Source of the DNA: an uncultured Gemmatimonadales bacterium
Lineage (GTDB): Bacteria > Gemmatimonadota > Gemmatimonadetes > Longimicrobiales > Gaopeijiaceae
Assembly: GCA_937983085.1 (NCBI GenBank)
Contig: CALJKZ010000269.1
Span: forward strand, 1-7,692
Length of the DNA: 7,692 nucleotides
Direction: 5' to 3'
Notes under the pieces: generated by a model
Told to the model about the DNA's origin: nothing
Database searches by the model: none
What the model saw: the letters and a program-made list of their open reading frames with translations, nothing else
Position numbers and translations under genes: made by a program
Part shown: positions 5,498-7,692 of the stretch, in pieces
Position numbering within the stretch: the stretch's first letter is position 1
Layout: every line of letters begins with the position of its first letter

Positions 5498-6426
5498 CGA
5501 CCTGCGACAGGAACCGACTCGGCCGACATCAGCCACGCCCGGGCAACGCAGCCGCCGCGCTCTGCTTTTCGGGCGTACTCCTGGCGTGCGCGCCCATCGC
5601 GCTGGCCGGCCCCGAATGCGCGCCCGTCCGCACCGACGTGGCACTCCCTGGAGCCATCGACGAGAGCAGCGGCGTCGCTCTGAGCCTGCGTGACCCGTCG
5701 GTCTTCTGGACGCACAACGACGACGGCTCCGTCCTCTTCGCCGTCGACTCGGCGGGAGCCCTGCTGGACTCACGGCCCGTGCGACCCGTGCTCAGGGACT
5801 GGGAGGACCTCACTGTCGCCCCATGCGCGACCCATGGGAGTTGCGTGTACATGGCCGACACGGGCGACAATGCAGAGCGGCGACCCGCGGGCAGCATTCG
5901 CGTGGTGCGTGTGGCCGAGCCGGCGCTTCCCATGGCGGACGGGCCCCTCCAGGCCGAGGTCTTCCCCCTCCGCCTTCCCGACGGCCCCCGGGACATCGAG
6001 GCGATGTTCATCCTTCCTGAAGAACGCCTCTACCTCGTCACGAAGGGCCGCAACCACGGCATCACGGTATACCGATACCCCGGCGAGCTGCGTCCGGACA
6101 CGGTGACGCTGGAGGAGATCCAACGCCTCACCGACGTGGCTCAGCCGCTGGCGAACCAGGTCACGGGAGCGGCGGCCCTGGTGGGGAGTGCCGGCGTGGT
6201 GGCCATCCGCACCTACCAGACGATGGCGTTCTACCGGATGGAGAGCGGTGCGCTCACGCCCCTGCCCGACGGGCTGGTGAACCTGCGGACGCTCCAGGAG
6301 GCTCAGGGAGAGGCCGTGGCGCTCGGCCCCGACGGGCTGGTGGTGCTGACCTCCGAGGCGGGGTTCTTCGGCACCCCCGGCTCCATGAACCTTTTGAGAT
6401 GTCGACCGGACTCCAGCGTCGGCTGA
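5494..6426 (+). CDS. Exported beta-propeller-like protein, apparently with a CTG start
   Basis: From the CTG at 5494 this gene gives 310 residues. The N-terminus has basic residues (RNRLGRHQPRPG), a hydrophobic core and two possible processing sites. LLAC at 29-32 fits a lipobox, and cleavage after Ala38 (IALA/GPEC) fits signal peptidase I. The mature part looks like repeated beta-propeller blades: SSGVALSLRDPSVFWTHNDD (58-77), DWEDLTVAPC (102-111), CVYMADTGDN (117-126), then RDIEAMFILP and LYLVTKG. The W-E-D and A-D-x-G-D-N signatures occur in secreted phytase-like/SMP-30-like propellers of unknown substrate. Cys111 and Cys117 could form a disulfide. The start is the problem: no ATG, GTG or TTG precedes the signal peptide in frame; the first such codon, GTG at 5638, would remove it. 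CTG overlaps the DsbA-gene stop (CTGA) and has GAAGG upstream. An upstream indel or sequencing error is the alternative. It may be the last gene of the operon. Confidence 0.72.
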   Translation: MTTCDRNRLGRHQPRPGNAAAALCFSGVLLACAPIALAGPECAPVRTDVALPGAIDESSGVALSLRDPSVFWTHNDDGSVLFAVDSAGALLDSRPVRPVLRDWEDLTVAPCATHGSCVYMADTGDNAERRPAGSIRVVRVAEPALPMADGPLQAEVFPLRLPDGPRDIEAMFILPEERLYLVTKGRNHGITVYRYPGELRPDTVTLEEIQRLTDVAQPLANQVTGAAALVGSAGVVAIRTYQTMAFYRMESGALTPLPDGLVNLRTLQEAQGEAVALGPDGLVVLTSEAGFFGTPGSMNLLRCRPDSSVG

Positions 6427-6449
6427 ACGCCGGGGTCAGCAGCCCCCGG
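6422..6449. terminator. Possible hairpin at the convergent gene ends
   Basis: Only nine bases separate the two converging stop codons. Two mutually exclusive stems can form: GCTGA (6422-6426) with TCAGC (6436-6440), which contains both stops, and the pure-GC stem CCGGGG (6430-6435) with CCCCGG (6444-6449), which has an 8-base loop. Neither is followed by a T-run on either strand, so this is at best a weak or factor-assisted bidirectional terminator. Confidence 0.25.
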
Positions 6450-7395
6450 ACGGTCGGTACAGGTACCCGTCCACGATGAGACCCTCCGACGCCTCCTCGA
6501 CGCCCCACTCGAAGAATCGGCCGTCCGACGCCAGGAGATAGAGCGTGGCAGCGCCGGTGAGGTCGGCTACCAGGTACCACTCGCCGGTATGCTCATCGCT
6601 GGACGAACTGGACGCCGAAACGCCGTCGATGGAGACGTACGACTCGGACGATTCGGCGTAGCTGTATCCCGCGCTGCACAGCGCCAGAGTAGCCTGGGAA
6701 TCGGACGCTCCCGTCGCCGTGGTCACGCCGGAGCTCATGTCCGAGCCGCCTCCGTTCCACCGAAGTACGGTGCCTTGGAGCTGGGGGCGCCACTCGGCCG
6801 CGCCCGGCGGAGACCAGGCCAGATCGGCGACGATGGCGTCCACGAAGGCATCGGCGGCCTCGGCCGACTCGGCGAGGGCCGCCGCCGCCACCACCTGCCC
6901 CTGGGGCCCCAGGCGGATCTCGGCGGACAGGAGGGCACGACGCCCATCATCGAGCATGGCGTCGAAGGTGCCCGTCAGGGCCTCGGTGCCCATGGTTACG
7001 TCCGATCGTGGCGAGAGCTGTACGCCCATAACACCAAGTCGGGACTCTCCTTCGCCGGCCGCAGCCTCGACGGTGGCCTCGGACCAACCCCAGACGCCGC
7101 CGATGACCGATTCGGATTGAAACCCCAGGACACCGCCCTCGGGGTCCCATTGGGCGGCGAAGCCATCGGGAACGGTGAAGGCGATGCCCGTGAGGGGCGA
7201 GGCGACGTCGGAGCCCGCCTGGTAGATGACGCCCGCCTCCACCGCGCGAGTCTGCGCGAGTGCCGGAGCAGCGGCGAGCATGGCCACGAACAGGACAAGT
7301 CCCGTCGCGGCTCCGACCCGGCCCCATCCCCGCCGCGGCCGGCTGGAGGGGCGGAGGACGCCGGACGGGGCGGAGTACGCGATTGATCCCATCAT
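6436..7395 (-). CDS. Exported protein of unknown function with C-terminal beta-rich module
   Basis: This 319-residue protein has a long, basic N-terminal region with SRPRRGWGR, a hydrophobic core (about 29-43) and a clean signal peptidase I site after Ala47 (PALA/QTRA). The first mature part (about 50-200) is mixed, with VEAGVIYQAGSDVASPLTGI, a run of small and hydrophobic residues, and AAALAESAEAADAFVDAIV. The last 80 residues form a separate beta-rich module: LCSAGYSYAES (239-249), a serine tract at 260-266, then GEWYLVADL, LYLLASDGRFFEWGV and VDGYLYRP. This layout resembles the small domain seen at the end of various bacterial exported proteins. Cys240 and the very last residue Cys319 are the only cysteines in the mature protein and could form a disulfide. 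There is no convincing ribosome binding site; the ATG lies nine bases after the previous stop. I do not recognise a function. Confidence 0.82.
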   Translation of the reverse strand: MMGSIAYSAPSGVLRPSSRPRRGWGRVGAATGLVLFVAMLAAAPALAQTRAVEAGVIYQAGSDVASPLTGIAFTVPDGFAAQWDPEGGVLGFQSESVIGGVWGWSEATVEAAAGEGESRLGVMGVQLSPRSDVTMGTEALTGTFDAMLDDGRRALLSAEIRLGPQGQVVAAAALAESAEAADAFVDAIVADLAWSPPGAAEWRPQLQGTVLRWNGGGSDMSSGVTTATGASDSQATLALCSAGYSYAESSESYVSIDGVSASSSSSDEHTGEWYLVADLTGAATLYLLASDGRFFEWGVEEASEGLIVDGYLYRPSGGC

Positions 7396-7404
7396 GACCG
7401 CAAT

Positions 7405-7692
7405 CTATCGGAGGATGGACGCCAAGCGCGACTCCAGATCGTGGGGTCGCTGTCGCGGGTTCAGGTACCCCGCCACCGTGGCCAGGGCCGCTTGGGGGGT
7501 CCGGAGGCCCAGGAATCGGAGGAGGTACCGGATGTCCTCCTCTACACCCCCGTCCTGACCGACGCCGAGGGCCGCGCACTTCATGGCCAGGAGGTAGTCC
7601 GCCGGCGGCGCGAAGGCTGTGGGGCGCTCTCCCTCGAACGTCTGTGCAGGCTCCGGGGAGCCGGCCACGAAGCGACGGGCGGCGTCTTCCAT
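7405..7692 (-). CDS. DUF6036-like nucleotidyltransferase-related protein, 3' part (runs off the window)
   Basis: The frame is open to the right edge, so only the last 95 residues are seen; the ATG at the edge may be internal. The sequence contains PPADYLLAMKCAALGVGQ (29-46), EEDIRYLLRFLGL (51-63) and a C-terminal tail with VAGYLNPRQRP and LESRLASIL. This pattern, a LLAMK helix, an acidic ED-I-RFLL helix and a short Y-P motif near the end, is what I recall for the C-terminal half of DUF6036-type nucleotidyltransferase-related proteins, some of which sit near HTH genes in toxin-antitoxin-like pairs. The catalytic N-terminal half is outside the window, so activity cannot be judged. The gene ends with TAG, nine bases before the exported protein, and the two may be co-transcribed. 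Confidence 0.65.
   Translation of the reverse strand: MEDAARRFVAGSPEPAQTFEGERPTAFAPPADYLLAMKCAALGVGQDGGVEEDIRYLLRFLGLRTPQAALATVAGYLNPRQRPHDLESRLASILR

Noticed and set aside
4724..5773. 349-residue minus-strand open frame
   Set aside because: Antisense to the DsbA-like and propeller genes, low-complexity Arg/Gly-rich ends, no motif.
6589..7386. 265-residue plus-strand open frame
   Set aside because: Antisense to the exported protein with a clear signal peptide; the plus translation is Arg/Gly-rich without features.
1..7692. CRISPR array, tRNA/rRNA gene, insertion sequence or prophage remnant
   Set aside because: I saw no regularly spaced repeats, no cloverleaf-like segment, no transposase or integrase motifs and no terminal inverted repeats. 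The genes are tightly packed with uniform GC-rich codon use.

Overview
The window is a compact, GC-rich, single-chromosome-like bacterial segment with almost no intergenic DNA. The largest gene-free gap is about 130 bp. Signal peptides, a probable lipoprotein and a CcdA/DsbA-type periplasmic redox pair suggest a didermic (Gram-negative) bacterium. The GC level and the mix of families would fit Gemmatimonadota or a similar high-GC lineage. That placement is an impression from family knowledge and no marker gene in the window confirms it.

Layout. (1) Positions 1-2507, minus strand: a five-gene cluster read right to left. It holds a COG2945-type alpha/beta hydrolase, an 83-residue helical protein of unknown function, a PduO-type cob(I)alamin adenosyltransferase, a dienelactone-hydrolase-like alpha/beta hydrolase, and the start of an unrecognised gene that leaves the window. 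(2) Positions 2508-2637: a divergent intergenic region, the only good candidate for promoters in the window. (3) Positions 2638-6426, plus strand: a five-gene cluster encoding a small HTH/zinc-ribbon protein with a C-terminal membrane anchor, an HD-domain phosphohydrolase-like protein, CcdA, a DsbA-like thioredoxin-fold lipoprotein with a CGFC motif, and an exported beta-propeller-like protein. (4) Positions 6436-7692, minus strand: an exported protein of unknown function preceded by the 3' part of a gene resembling the C-terminal half of DUF6036-type nucleotidyltransferase-related proteins.

How the genes may work together. Within the plus cluster, three junctions are 4-base stop/start overlaps (GTGA, ATGA and apparently CTGA), and the HD-to-ccdA junction has a 3-base gap. 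The genes are therefore probably co-transcribed and translationally coupled. CcdA moves reducing equivalents across the inner membrane and the DsbA-like lipoprotein is a plausible recipient on the outside. The membrane-anchored HTH protein and the HD protein at the head of the operon could be regulatory or signalling parts, but nothing in the sequence proves it. The minus cluster is also tightly packed (1-base gap, overlap, 16-base gap). It pairs cobalamin activation with two hydrolases whose substrates are unknown.

The most unusual points are: the last gene of the plus operon encodes an obvious signal peptide but has no ATG, GTG or TTG in front of it, and its only sensible start is a CTG overlapping the previous stop; and a tail-anchored HTH/zinc-ribbon protein is coupled to an HD protein and an extracytoplasmic thiol-redox pair. 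No tRNA, rRNA, CRISPR array, insertion sequence or convincing phage feature was seen.
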